Part shown: positions 55,191 to 63,717 of the stretch, piece by piece | Layout of the letters: each line of letters begins with the position of its first letter | How positions within the stretch are numbered: the stretch's first letter is position 1 | Origin: Fulvimarina manganoxydans | GTDB taxonomy: Bacteria; Pseudomonadota; Alphaproteobacteria; Rhizobiales; Rhizobiaceae | Assembly (NCBI RefSeq): GCF_900176465.1 | Contig: NZ_FWXR01000013.1 | Span: 62,001 to 126,000 of the forward strand | Length of the DNA stretch: 64,000 nucleotides | Reading direction: 5' to 3' | Notes under the pieces: generated by a model | Told to the model about the DNA's origin: nothing | Database searches by the model: none | Seen by the model: the letters and a program-made list of their open reading frames with translations, nothing else | Translations under genes and position numbers: made by a program

Positions 55191-56393
55191 TCAGGCCGCG
55201 ACGGCCGGGTTCTCCGCCAGAAAGGCGCCGATCCGCTCGATTGCCCGCTGAATGTTCTCTTCGGAATTGGCGTAAGAGAGGCGCATATAGCCTTCGCCGA
55301 GTATGCCGAAATCCGGTCCGCCGATCAGCGCGACGCCGGCATCGTCGAGAAGCGCTGAGGCGAGCGGCTTGGCCTTCCATCCGGTCTTGGAAATGTTGGG
55401 AAAGGCGTAAAAGGCGCCTTTTGGGGTGGCGCAGGAGATGTTTTCGAGGCTGTTCATGCCCTTGACGACCAGCTTTCGCCGCCGGTCGAAGGCCGCCATC
55501 ATCGCCTCCACCTCGTCCTGAGGCCCGTCGATCGCCGCAATGCCGGCAAACTGGCTCGGCGCGTTGACGCAGGACCAGCAATTGACCGCAAGCTTCCTCA
55601 CTTTGTCGTAGAGACCGGCGCCCTTGCCCTCGTTCGGCCAGATCGACCAGCCCATGCGCCAGCCGGTCATCGCCCAGGTCTTCGACCAGCCATTGAGGAC
55701 GATAAGGCGATCGCGAAGCTCGGGGAAGGTGAGGAGCGAGGTGTGTGTTTCGCCGTCATAGGTCATGACGTCGTAGATCTCGTCAGAGAGGATCGCGACG
55801 TCGGGGTGCTTTTCGAGACCCTTGACGAGCTTCTCGATCTCGGCGCGCGGGGTCACGCCACCGGTCGGGTTGGCCGGCGAATTGAGGATGAGGAGGCGGG
55901 TCTTATCGGTGATGAGGGATAGCGTCTCTTCGGCCGAGAAGGCAAAGCCGTTCTCCTCGCGGATCGGCACCGGAACCGGTTTGGCGCCGGTGAACTCGAT
56001 CATCGAGCGATAGATCGGAAAGCCTGGATCGGGATAGAGGATTTCCGCGCCCGGTTCTCCGAACATGACGATCGCGGCATACATGGTGGGCTTGCCGCCT
56101 GGCATGATCATGACGTTTTCGGGCGAGACCTCGACGCCGGTGGTCGAGAGCGTGCGGCGCACGACGGCTTCGCGGGTCTGAAGAAGGCCGGTTGCGGGCG
56201 TATAGCCATGATGGCCGTCCCGCAGAGCCTTGATGGCCGCCTCGACGATATGATCCGGGGTTTTGAAATCCGGCTGGCCAATGCCGAGATTGACGATGTC
56301 TCGTCCCTTTTGGGCGAGCGCGGTCGCCCGCGCCAGGACCGCGAAGGCATTCTCTTCGCCCATACGGTCGAAGGCGGAAATCGTATGCAGCAT
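55191..56393 (-). CDS. Pyridoxal phosphate-dependent aminotransferase, class I/II
   Basis: Aspartate/aromatic-type aminotransferase of 400 residues. IVNLGIGQPDFKTPDHI near residue 33, GYTPATGLLQTREAV near 63, NSPANPTGGVTPR near 170, SDEIYDV near 202, and the PLP-lysine in LNGWSKTWAMTGWRMGW near 235 are all present. The substrate cannot be decided from sequence; relatives act on aspartate, prephenate or branched substrates. It follows the SDR gene with an 8 bp gap, so the two likely act on connected steps. Confidence 0.92.
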   Translation of the reverse strand: MLHTISAFDRMGEENAFAVLARATALAQKGRDIVNLGIGQPDFKTPDHIVEAAIKALRDGHHGYTPATGLLQTREAVVRRTLSTTGVEVSPENVMIMPGGKPTMYAAIVMFGEPGAEILYPDPGFPIYRSMIEFTGAKPVPVPIREENGFAFSAEETLSLITDKTRLLILNSPANPTGGVTPRAEIEKLVKGLEKHPDVAILSDEIYDVMTYDGETHTSLLTFPELRDRLIVLNGWSKTWAMTGWRMGWSIWPNEGKGAGLYDKVRKLAVNCWSCVNAPSQFAGIAAIDGPQDEVEAMMAAFDRRRKLVVKGMNSLENISCATPKGAFYAFPNISKTGWKAKPLASALLDDAGVALIGGPDFGILGEGYMRLSYANSEENIQRAIERIGAFLAENPAVAA

Positions 56394-56401
56394 AAAGAGC
56401 C

Positions 56402-57202
56402 TCAGTCCTCGTCGTCGCTGGTCTTCACCGGCATGGTGTAGTTGAGATTCAGTCGGCCGCCGTCGGCATAGACGGTCTGGCCGGTGATATAGCTGGCCTC
56501 GTCCGAGGCGAGGAAGGCCGCGACCGCCGCGATCTCCTTGGGCTCACCGATCCGGCCGAGCGGCGTGCGTGACAGGATCACCCGCTGGGCTTCCGGATCG
56601 TTGGCGACAGAATGGAGCAACTCGGTCATGATCGAGCCTGGGCCGATGGCGTTGACGCGGATGCCATAGGGGGCGAGCGACAGGGACATGACCTTGGTGA
56701 GCTGGGACAGGCCGCCCTTTGAGACCGAATAGCCGACCTGATCGGCCAGCGCGAAGACCGCATTCACCGACGACAGATTGATGATCGTACCGGGCGAGCC
56801 GCCATTCTTGACCTTCTCCACCAGATGGCGCGCCACCGCCTGGCCGCAGAGAAAGGCGCCCTTCAGATTGACGTTGAGGACGCGGTCGAAATCGGATTCT
56901 TCCAACTCCAGAAACTTCGCCTTGTGGACGATACCGGCATTGTTGACGAGGATATCCACATCGCCGAAGGCGTCGAGCGCGGCCGCGACGAGATTGTGGA
57001 CGTCGAGACGCTTGGCGACGTTGCAGGTCACGAAACGCACTTCGCCAAGCTCGCTCAGTTCCTGGGCGGCGGCCTGGCCGGCCTTTTCCTCGATATCGGA
57101 GAGAACGACCTTGGCGCCGTCATGGAGGAAGCGTCTAGCGATGGCATAGCCGATGCCGCGAGCTGCGCCGGTGACGATAGCGACGCGTCCGTCGAGTGCC
57201 AT
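56402..57202 (-). CDS. Short-chain dehydrogenase/reductase
   Basis: Classical SDR, 266 residues: TGAARGIGYA near residue 11 (TGxxxGIG), VNNAGIVHKA near 86, Ser in INLSSVNAVF near 143, and YSVSKGG (Tyr-x3-Lys) near 158. The C-terminus (ADGGRLNLNYTMP) resembles NAD(P)-dependent sugar or 3-hydroxy acid dehydrogenases, and the coenzyme choice is unclear (Asp after VLSD suggests NAD). Transcribed just ahead of the aminotransferase with an 8 bp gap. Confidence 0.9.
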   Translation of the reverse strand: MALDGRVAIVTGAARGIGYAIARRFLHDGAKVVLSDIEEKAGQAAAQELSELGEVRFVTCNVAKRLDVHNLVAAALDAFGDVDILVNNAGIVHKAKFLELEESDFDRVLNVNLKGAFLCGQAVARHLVEKVKNGGSPGTIINLSSVNAVFALADQVGYSVSKGGLSQLTKVMSLSLAPYGIRVNAIGPGSIMTELLHSVANDPEAQRVILSRTPLGRIGEPKEIAAVAAFLASDEASYITGQTVYADGGRLNLNYTMPVKTSDDED

Positions 57203-57301
57203 GGGAGTGCCCTTTCCCGTTGGGGTCCGCCTTGGCGGGTTCCTGTTCGTGGCGATTGCCTACGCCCGCCGCGATATAGGTTCAATCCCCCAAACCGGGC
57301 G

Positions 57302-58075
57302 CTAACCGAGGCATAGGGCGAAAAGAGCGGCGATTTCCGTCAGTTGCTGCGCCGCGCCGAGCGTATCGCCGGTCTGCCCGCCGAGCCGGTTGTGCAGCCA
57401 ACGGCGGAAGGCGAAAAGCATCGCCGCGCCGGCTAGAAGGCTCAAGAGCGCATGGCCAAGCCCTATGCCGAGGCTCGCAAGGACGAAAAGGATCGCGGCC
57501 CCGAGCCAAGCGGTGCGCCAGCCATCTCGTCGGCCCGGCTGGCCGACGCTATCGGCCAATCCGCCAGGATCGGCGGAGGGAAGGCTGGCCCACAGAAGCA
57601 CCATGGCGCCGCGACTGAAAGCGGCCGCGCCGAGGATCGCCAAGGCGGCACCCGATGGGCTGAAAGAGACGAGTTCGGCGATCAGCGCGATGCGCAAGAC
57701 GACAGCAAGGATCAGGGCCAAGGCGCCATAGCTGCCGACGCGGCTGTCCTTCATGATCGCGAGCGCCCGCTCCCGGCCGTGATGGCCGAACAAGCCGTCG
57801 GCGACATCGCCGAGGCCGTCCTCATGGAGTGCTCCGGTGATCAGGATCGTCGCCGCGACGGCCAGGGTTGCGGCGACAAGCGAGGTGAGGCCCGCCCCCG
57901 GGAGGATCGCGAGCAAAAGCGCCGCAGGAAGAGCGGCCACGAGCCCGACCATCGGGAAGCTCAGCACGTCTTTCCCGAGCGGATGAGCCCCTCTCTCGAA
58001 GGCGCGGGCCACCGGCGGCAAGCGGGTCAAAAAGGCGGTCGCGCGCAAAAAGGCTGCAAGGGCAGGTGACATCAT
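57302..58075 (-). CDS. cobV: Adenosylcobinamide-GDP ribazoletransferase (cobalamin synthase, CobV)
   Basis: Integral-membrane enzyme joining adenosylcobinamide-GDP and alpha-ribazole in the last step of cobalamin assembly. The 257-residue protein has the acidic signature HEDGLGDVADGLFG near residue 95 and KDSRVGSYGALAL near 118, with several hydrophobic helices. cobT, which makes alpha-ribazole phosphate, lies about 1.6 kb away in the opposite direction; in many Rhizobiales the two are directly divergent, but here an EamA/MarR cassette separates them. Confidence 0.93.
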   Translation of the reverse strand: MMSPALAAFLRATAFLTRLPPVARAFERGAHPLGKDVLSFPMVGLVAALPAALLLAILPGAGLTSLVAATLAVAATILITGALHEDGLGDVADGLFGHHGRERALAIMKDSRVGSYGALALILAVVLRIALIAELVSFSPSGAALAILGAAAFSRGAMVLLWASLPSADPGGLADSVGQPGRRDGWRTAWLGAAILFVLASLGIGLGHALLSLLAGAAMLFAFRRWLHNRLGGQTGDTLGAAQQLTEIAALFALCLG

Positions 58076-58108
58076 GCCTCGGCTATGAACCGATGGGATC
58101 GGACATGT

Positions 58109-58975
58109 CTATGCCCGATATCCTGTGCGGCTTGTTGCCCGACCCTGTTGGGGACCTGCCCGGCTGGCAATCACCACGCAGGTCACGACGACGACGGCTC
58201 CGACCAGTTGCGGTCCAGTCAAAGACTCGCCGAGGACGAGCCAGCCGAGAAGCACCGCCGTCAGCGGACTGAGAAATCCGAAGCCGGTAACCGCAGAGGG
58301 GCCGAGACGTTCGATGCCGCGAAACCAGAGAAAATAGGTGAGGGCGGCGCCGATGAGGCCCAGCCAGACGAAGCCTGCCATGTTCACGGCGGTCAGCTGC
58401 GGCAGGGCGGGCTCGGCGAGAAGCGCGGCCGGTAGGAGCAGTAGCCCGCCCGCCGTCAGCTGCCAAGCACAAAAGGTGAGAGTGGAGACTGGCGGCTGCC
58501 ATTTGCGGGTCAGGACCACGCCGCAGGCCATGGACAGAGCGCCGCACAGGGCTGCGGCGACCCCGATCGGGTCGAGTTCGGCGCGCGGACCAAGGACGAG
58601 AAGCCCGACGCCGCCAATACCGGCCGTTGCGGCGGCAAGGCCCCGTCGTGTGAGCGGCGAGCCGAGGGCGGCATGGGCGAAAAGCAGGACGATGAGCGGT
58701 TGCACCGCGCCCAGGGTCGCCGCGAGCCCGCCGGGAAGGCGATAGGCGGAGACGAAGAGGGCTGCCCAGAAGATGGCGAAGTTGAGTGCGCCAAGGACAA
58801 GGAGCTTGCCGATCCAATCGAGAGGCGGGACGCGGCGTGTCACCGCCATCAGCAGGAGGCCGGCCGGCAGGGCGCGAAGGCAGGCGTCGGTAAGGGGGTA
58901 GCCGTCCGGCAACATTTGCGAGGTGACGATATAGGTCGATCCCCAAATCGCAGGCGCGCAGGCGGCCAGAGCCAT
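58109..58975 (-). CDS. EamA (DMT) family exporter
   Basis: Drug/metabolite transporter of 288 residues with ten predicted helices and the duplicated EamA fold. Typical features are APAIWGSTYIVTSQMLPDGYPL near residue 8, ALNFAIFWAALFVSAYRLPGGLAATLGAVQPLIVLLFA near 65-95 and IGAALTYFLWFRGIERLGPSAVTGFGFLSPLTAVLLGW near 205-245. The substrate is unknown. It sits divergent from a marR gene, with paired operators between, so it is probably MarR-repressed. The ATG has no obvious ribosome site. Confidence 0.88.
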   Translation of the reverse strand: MALAACAPAIWGSTYIVTSQMLPDGYPLTDACLRALPAGLLLMAVTRRVPPLDWIGKLLVLGALNFAIFWAALFVSAYRLPGGLAATLGAVQPLIVLLFAHAALGSPLTRRGLAAATAGIGGVGLLVLGPRAELDPIGVAAALCGALSMACGVVLTRKWQPPVSTLTFCAWQLTAGGLLLLPAALLAEPALPQLTAVNMAGFVWLGLIGAALTYFLWFRGIERLGPSAVTGFGFLSPLTAVLLGWLVLGESLTGPQLVGAVVVVTCVVIASRAGPQQGRATSRTGYRA

Positions 58976-59005
58976 GTCGGTCGTTCGGGAAATGAGAGCC
59001 TCCAG

Positions 59006-59025
59006 TTATCTTGACGTCGAGATAA
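59006..59025. promoter_or_regulatory. MarR operator candidate, site 1
   Basis: TTATCTTGAC-GTCGAGATAA, a 20 bp dyad with one mismatch, centred 59015/59016, between the divergent EamA and marR genes. It shares the CTTGACGTC core with site 2; centres are 27 bp apart. Confidence 0.75.
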
Positions 59026-59032
59026 ATGGATT

Positions 59033-59052
59033 TTGTCTTGACGTCAAGTTAT
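59033..59052. promoter_or_regulatory. MarR operator candidate, site 2, overlapping the marR promoter
   Basis: Perfect 12 bp core CTTGACGTCAAG (59037-59048). TTGACG (59038-59043) could also be the -35 of marR, with TACCGT 17 bp later (59061-59066). Transcription would start close to the ATG at 59073, so marR mRNA may be leaderless; no Shine-Dalgarno is seen. Confidence 0.7.
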
Positions 59053-59072
59053 CCCGGCCATACCGTCTCCCC

Positions 59073-59588
59073 ATGCCCGATCATGTCGATGCCATCCTCG
59101 TCCAATGGAACCGTGAGCGACCCGATCTCGATGTCGGTCCGATGGGTACATTCGGCCGTCTGAAGCGGCTCAACGACGAGCTCAGCGAAGCAATCGCCCG
59201 CCCCTTCAAGGCTCATGGCCTGACCTCCGCCGGCTTCGATGTGCTCGCGACCTTGCGCCGGTCCGGCGAGCCCTACAGCCTCAGCCCGTCAGCTCTGATC
59301 GCCACGACCATGGTGACGTCGGGCACCATGACCAATCGGCTCGACCGGTTGGAAGAAGCCGGTCTCATCGAGCGCCGGCGCGATCCGCAGGACGGGCGCG
59401 GTTTCCTCGTGGCGCTGACGCCAGCGGGGTTCGAACTGGTCGACCGGGTCGTGAGCGAGCATGTCGCCAATCAGCATCGCTTGATCGCCGGCTTGTCTCC
59501 GGCTTTGCGGGATGGTCTCGATGCCGCTTTGCGGGACTGGCTCGCCTCTTTTGAAACGGGCCGTGGGGACGCAAGCGACAAAGGTTAA
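59073..59588 (+). CDS. MarR-family transcriptional regulator
   Basis: Winged-helix repressor of 171 residues. A recognition-helix region is visible in PSALIATTMVTSGTMTNRLDRLEEAGLIERRRDPQDGRGFLVALT near residues 68-112, the MarR DNA-binding wing; flanking helices dimerise. It is divergent from the EamA transporter and most likely controls it and itself via the two CTTGACGTCAAG sites. ATG 59073 has no ribosome site and probably starts a leaderless message. An upstream extension from 58974 crosses both operators and is rejected. Confidence 0.9.
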   Translation: MPDHVDAILVQWNRERPDLDVGPMGTFGRLKRLNDELSEAIARPFKAHGLTSAGFDVLATLRRSGEPYSLSPSALIATTMVTSGTMTNRLDRLEEAGLIERRRDPQDGRGFLVALTPAGFELVDRVVSEHVANQHRLIAGLSPALRDGLDAALRDWLASFETGRGDASDKG

Positions 59589-59681
59589 GCGGCGCGGCCA
59601 AGGATCGCTTCGCAAGCGGCACACGAATCGCTTATGGAGACGCCCACAGCGCCGAACGCCCACAGCCTGGAAAGAGCCCTC

Positions 59682-60704
59682 ATGTCCACCACCGGTCTTC
59701 CCTTCGACGACATTCGCGACCTGGTCTCCCGGATGCCGGGCCCCGACGGGCGGGCCGTCCATGACAAGCGCCATCGCGAGGGCGATCTCACCAAGCCGGA
59801 CGGCTCTCTCGGCCGGCTCGAGGATCTGTCGGAATGGGTGGCCGCATGGCAAGGCCGCAAGCCTGCCATCACGCGCCCGCTCGTCGCCGTTTTCGCCGGC
59901 ACCCACGGCGTGACCAAGCGGGGCGTCTCGCCTTTCCCCTCCGAGGTCACCCAGCAGATGGTGGCGAATTTCGCGGCCGGCGGTGCGGCGATCAATCAGA
60001 TCTGCGCGACATACGATCTGGGGCTGAAGGTCTACGATCTCGCTCTCGACTATCCAACGGCCGATATCAGCGAGGATGCGGCGATGGACGAGCGCACCTG
60101 CGCGGCGACCATGGCCTTCGGCATGGAGGTTCTGGCCGGCGAGCCCGATCTCCTCTGCCTCGGCGAGATGGGCATTGGTAACACCACTATCGGTGCCGCT
60201 GTCTTTGCCGGCCTTTTCGGCGGGACCGGCGCCGACTGGGTGGGGCCTGGAACCGGCCATGACGCCAAGGGCGTGGCGCTGAAGGCTCAGGTCGTCGACG
60301 AAGCGTTGACCCTTCATGGCAGCCATCTGAAGGATCCGCTCGAAGTCTTGCGCCGGCTGGGTGGCCGGGAGATCGCCGCCATGGCCGGCGCGATCCTGGC
60401 AGGGCGCATGCAGCGGGTGCCGGTCATCATCGATGGCTATGTCGCGACGGCCGCCGCGGCGGTTCTCTTCGCCATGGATCCGCGCGCGCTCGATCACTGC
60501 CTGTTTGGCCATGTCTCGGCCGAGCCGGGCCATATCCGCGCCCTCGAACATATGGGCAAAGTGCCGCTTCTGGCGCTTGGCATGCGGCTCGGCGAGGGAA
60601 CGGGTGCGGCGCTCGCGGCCGGGATCGTCAAGGCAGCCGTCTCCTGCCATACGGGCATGGCGACCTTCGCGGAAGCCGCCGTCTCCCAGCGCGCTCCAGA
60701 CTGA
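59682..60704 (+). CDS. cobT: Nicotinate-nucleotide--dimethylbenzimidazole phosphoribosyltransferase
   Basis: Forms alpha-ribazole phosphate, the lower ligand precursor of cobalamin. The 340-residue protein has KPDGSLGRLEDLSEWVAAW near residue 35, FAGTHGVTKRGVSPFPSEVTQQM near 70, GEMGIGNTTIGAAV near 160 and the C-terminal catalytic Glu in GMRLGEGTGAALA near 306. ATG 59682 follows GGAAAGAG; ATG 59634 in the same frame has no ribosome site. Not to be confused with the cobaltochelatase subunit also called CobT. Confidence 0.94.
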   Translation: MSTTGLPFDDIRDLVSRMPGPDGRAVHDKRHREGDLTKPDGSLGRLEDLSEWVAAWQGRKPAITRPLVAVFAGTHGVTKRGVSPFPSEVTQQMVANFAAGGAAINQICATYDLGLKVYDLALDYPTADISEDAAMDERTCAATMAFGMEVLAGEPDLLCLGEMGIGNTTIGAAVFAGLFGGTGADWVGPGTGHDAKGVALKAQVVDEALTLHGSHLKDPLEVLRRLGGREIAAMAGAILAGRMQRVPVIIDGYVATAAAAVLFAMDPRALDHCLFGHVSAEPGHIRALEHMGKVPLLALGMRLGEGTGAALAAGIVKAAVSCHTGMATFAEAAVSQRAPD

Positions 60705-60738
60705 CGACCCCTCGCCCCCACTTACTGGCGGATCATTA

Positions 60739-60988
60739 AAAGCATCGCTTTCGAGAGGTTCGCCGGCATCACCCGGCTAAGACAGTCAGGCGATCAATCG
60801 GCATCGTCCCATGCTCTCGATTGCCTTGATGCCGCGCCGGGTGGCGCAAAAAGGACCGGCCCGACTTTTTCGCCGGGCGCTCGAGTGGTACTACCGGACG
60901 AACGAATTGACCCCTCGGGTCAAGCCATGTCCGGCGAAGCGCTCAGACGCCGTTCTGGCTGCCAGCGAACATTCGAAAGCGATGCTTT
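60739..60988. repeat. 250 bp intergenic element bounded by perfect 16 bp inverted repeats
   Basis: AAAGCATCGCTTTCGA (60739-60754) and its exact complement TCGAAAGCGATGCTTT (60973-60988). Each end is itself a small palindrome, AAAGC-3 nt-GCTTT. It fills nearly the whole convergent gap between cobT and the GGDEF/EAL gene and contains a second palindromic repeat (60894-60934). No target duplication is evident and it encodes no protein. It may be a miniature mobile element or two 3'-end hairpins. Confidence 0.6.
60894..60934. repeat. Intergenic palindromic repeat, copy 2
   Basis: CCGGAC (60894-60899) pairs with GTCCGG (60929-60934); inside, TTGACCC-CTC-GGGTCAA forms a second 7 bp stem. It shares GGACGAA-GAAT-GACCC-GGGTCA with the element at 48925-48967. 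Confidence 0.65.
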
Positions 60989-61009
60989 CACATGTCCGCC
61001 GGTTTTACT

Positions 61010-62947
61010 CTAAGCGACCTTCCGCTTCGTTGCGGGAACCTTCGGGGCGGCGTGAGCGGCTCGCCGCTCGGCGTGGGTTTCACGCTGCCAAGTGCGAATG
61101 AAGGTCACGACATCAGCGGACGGCATCGGCTTGGCGAAGAGATAGCCCTGCCCATGGGTGCAGCCTGCGGCTCGCGTGGTGGCGAGATCGGCTTCGCTCT
61201 CGATTCCTTCCGCCACGATCAGGGCGCCGAGATCGCGGCCGAGATTGCAGATGGCCCTGACGATCGCCCGGGAATTTCCCGGTTTGGTCATGGCCGAGAC
61301 GAAGGACTTGTCGATCTTGATCTTCTCGAAGGTATGGTCACGCAGATAGCCCATCGACGCATAGCCGGTTCCGAAATCGTCGAGCGCGACAGCCACACCC
61401 ATGGCCTGGAATTCGTTGACGATCTTCTCGGAGTGTACATTGCGCACGAGAACGCTTTCGGTGATTTCGAGCGTCAGGCGCGCCGGATCGATTTCATGGG
61501 TTTCGAGAAGCTGGCCGACCTGGCTCACAAGCATGTCGTCGCCGAGCTGAAGCGCGGACACATTCACCGTCACGCCGATCGACTCGGGCCAATGGCGCAG
61601 ATTGGCCAGCGCCTCGCGCAGAACGAAGCGGCCGATCGGAATGATATCGCCGCTGGCTTCGGCAAGCGCGATGAAATTGTCGGGCCGGATCGGTCCGAAC
61701 TGCGGATGGGTCCATCGCAAAAGGCTCTCGAAATAGGCGATGGAGCCGGTCGACAGATCGATGATCGGCTGGAAGGCCACATGCAGCTGTTCGTCCTCGA
61801 TCGCATAGGCGAGATCGCGCTGGAGGCGCTTTTGCATGGCTGCGTCCTTGAGGAACTCTTCCGTCGCGAAGGCGATCTGCGCGCGGCCCTCGGACTTGGC
61901 CGAATACATGGCGACATCGGCATCGACCAGAAGCTCGTCGATCTGCCGCTCGCTCTGGGACTTCGCGCTGGCGATGCCGATGGAGAGCGAGGCCGTCGCG
62001 CGATCGGGATGATAGAGGCATCGGTCCCGAAACAGCGTCTCGATCGCCTGACAGCGTTCGAGAACGCGCCGGTCGGCGTCCTCCCCCAGCGCGATCAAGG
62101 CGAATTCGTCGCCGCCGATCCGGATCGCATATTCCTGCGGGCCGAGGACCCTGCGCATGCAGTTCGCGATCAGACGCAGGACCGCATCGCCCGCCGAATG
62201 GCCATGATTGTCGTTGATCTCCTTGAACCTGTCGACATCGATCATGGCGACGGCGATCGCCTCGTCGGACAGGCCGGTTTCAATCAATTCCTTGAGTGCG
62301 GTCCGGTTCGGCAGTCCCGTCAGGGCGTCCGTCGCCGCGCGTCGTGTCAGGCGGCGCCGATATTTGAGCAGGAACACCATCATGATGAGGCCGAGCACGC
62401 CCAGGGCGTAGGTCAGGAGCTCGATATGGGCGAGCGACCGGGTCAGCCGCTGGCGCTGTTCCTCCACGACATCGCCCTGCTTGACGTTGGCAATGGTCGC
62501 CGCGCGCCCGAAACTGCTGGCCAGATGCTCGGCAAGCGCGGCGGCTTCGGCCCGGTCCTGCGGATTGGGCGACAGGGTCGCCGCCTCGATCGCCGCCAGC
62601 CCCGTCTGAAGCTTGGCCTTAGCGGCCTTGGCCGGTGCGAAATCGTCGCTTCCGATTTCTGTGGGCAAGGTCGTCAGACGCGTCTTGATGATCGCGATCT
62701 CGCTCCTGATCCGTGAGTCACCGAAGCTGTCGTCCACCAGAACGTCGCGCAGACGCATCAGCTCGATCTGCGCGCGGTTGAAGTCGAAGGCCACGTCATA
62801 GGACGAGACTTCGATCAGATCATGCTGATAGCGCTGGACGAGGACGAGATTGACCGTGGCTTCCGTGGCGATGATCCCGGATGTCAGCAGGATCAAAGCC
62901 AGAAAGGGATCTCGGATCAGCCTGGAAAACCGACGGGACTGCATCAC
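61010..62947 (-). CDS. Periplasmic-sensing GGDEF/EAL protein
   Basis: Bifunctional-type cyclic-di-GMP protein of 645 residues. Helix 1 (about 14-34) and helix 2 (about 174-192) enclose a periplasmic helical sensor of about 135 residues. The GGDEF domain (DALTGLPNR near 208, GGDEF intact in IRIGGDEFAL near 283) and EAL domain (motif as ESL in FESLLRW near 410, [27 protein letters not shown] all intact) could both be active. It starts in a 4 bp overlap with the upstream periplasmic protein gene, so the periplasmic protein is a likely ligand or modulator of the sensor. The Lys/Arg-rich C-terminus extends about 25 residues past EAL. Confidence 0.9.
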   Translation of the reverse strand: MMQSRRFSRLIRDPFLALILLTSGIIATEATVNLVLVQRYQHDLIEVSSYDVAFDFNRAQIELMRLRDVLVDDSFGDSRIRSEIAIIKTRLTTLPTEIGSDDFAPAKAAKAKLQTGLAAIEAATLSPNPQDRAEAAALAEHLASSFGRAATIANVKQGDVVEEQRQRLTRSLAHIELLTYALGVLGLIMMVFLLKYRRRLTRRAATDALTGLPNRTALKELIETGLSDEAIAVAMIDVDRFKEINDNHGHSAGDAVLRLIANCMRRVLGPQEYAIRIGGDEFALIALGEDADRRVLERCQAIETLFRDRCLYHPDRATASLSIGIASAKSQSERQIDELLVDADVAMYSAKSEGRAQIAFATEEFLKDAAMQKRLQRDLAYAIEDEQLHVAFQPIIDLSTGSIAYFESLLRWTHPQFGPIRPDNFIALAEASGDIIPIGRFVLREALANLRHWPESIGVTVNVSALQLGDDMLVSQVGQLLETHEIDPARLTLEITESVLVRNVHSEKIVNEFQAMGVAVALDDFGTGYASMGYLRDHTFEKIKIDKSFVSAMTKPGNSRAIVRAICNLGRDLGALIVAEGIESEADLATTRAAGCTHGQGYLFAKPMPSADVVTFIRTWQRETHAERRAAHAAPKVPATKRKVA

Positions 62948-63453
62948 GCAACTTCAATTTCGACGAGTTGCCAGACGCAGCGCGCATAAGCGGCCTGGAT
63001 CTGCAAGTCGGCGCGTTCGGAGAAGGGAAAGATGACGAAGACCGGTCCCTTGTTGTCGAGGGTCAGGAACGCATCGTTCTCCTTGATCGCGAGAATGCCG
63101 TTGCTCTCCCGAAAGAACTGGGTGGAAACGGCGGCGGCATAGTCATTGAGGGCGATCAGCGTGCAGTCCAGATCGTCACCATCCCCTCGGCCGAGGACTG
63201 CATCCAGATCGGGGCCCTCGAAGCTCGTCGGCTCGGGATGCCATGGCGTGGTGGTAACGATTCGGCGCTGGGGCAGGCGAGCGAGATCGGCCTGTCGAAA
63301 GGTTCGGATGCCGGGTCCGGGCCCTCGGATCGTCAGGGTCATCGGATCTGGATGCGGTTGCGCCTGCGCCATGCGGGCGATACCGACGCTCGGCAGGAGG
63401 CTTCCGGCGAGAAGCCCCATCACGGCGCGGCGGTTCATCATGGCAAGGCGCAT
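62944..63453 (-). CDS. Exported molybdopterin-oxidoreductase-fold protein, partner of GGDEF/EAL protein
   Basis: A 169-residue exported protein with an N-terminal signal of NRRAVMG followed by a hydrophobic stretch ending in ARMAQAQ (Tat-like but not a strict twin-arginine motif). The mature part resembles the core of periplasmic molybdopterin-binding oxidoreductase-like domains, with FEGPDLDAVLGRG near 80, LIALNDYAAAVSTQFF near 98 and GPVFVIFPFSERADL near 134. The conserved cysteine ligand of sulphite-oxidase folds is not evident, so cofactor binding is doubtful. AGAGGAG lies 9 nt before ATG 63453. It overlaps the GGDEF/EAL start by 4 bp. Confidence 0.65.
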   Translation of the reverse strand: MRLAMMNRRAVMGLLAGSLLPSVGIARMAQAQPHPDPMTLTIRGPGPGIRTFRQADLARLPQRRIVTTTPWHPEPTSFEGPDLDAVLGRGDGDDLDCTLIALNDYAAAVSTQFFRESNGILAIKENDAFLTLDNKGPVFVIFPFSERADLQIQAAYARCVWQLVEIEVA

Positions 63454-63717
63454 AATCGGTGCTCCTCTGTTCGACTGCATGCGTTATTTCTAAGAACCCG
63501 CGATTAAGAATCTGCAAAAGCGAAGAACACGATCGTCCAAACGTCGCCTTTGTTGCCTCACCATGGCAAAATACAGGGCAAGACTGATGCGAAATGCTCG
63601 AATTCGATAGAGTCAGGTCATCTTGGCAATCACTTTACCCGAGTTAAAGGATTTTCACCTTTGGGGAAGTGAAGTGCTACTGGAAGATGATTGTCGACGG
63701 ATGCGCTGTCAGCCTGT

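Noticed and set aside
59589-59681. Cobalamin riboswitch before cobT (also checked before cobV and pduO)
   Set aside because: No B12-box-like sequence with the GCCACTG core was seen.
60992-62716. 574-codon plus-strand frame antisense to the GGDEF/EAL gene
   Set aside because: Composition mirrors the real gene; no start signal or family match.
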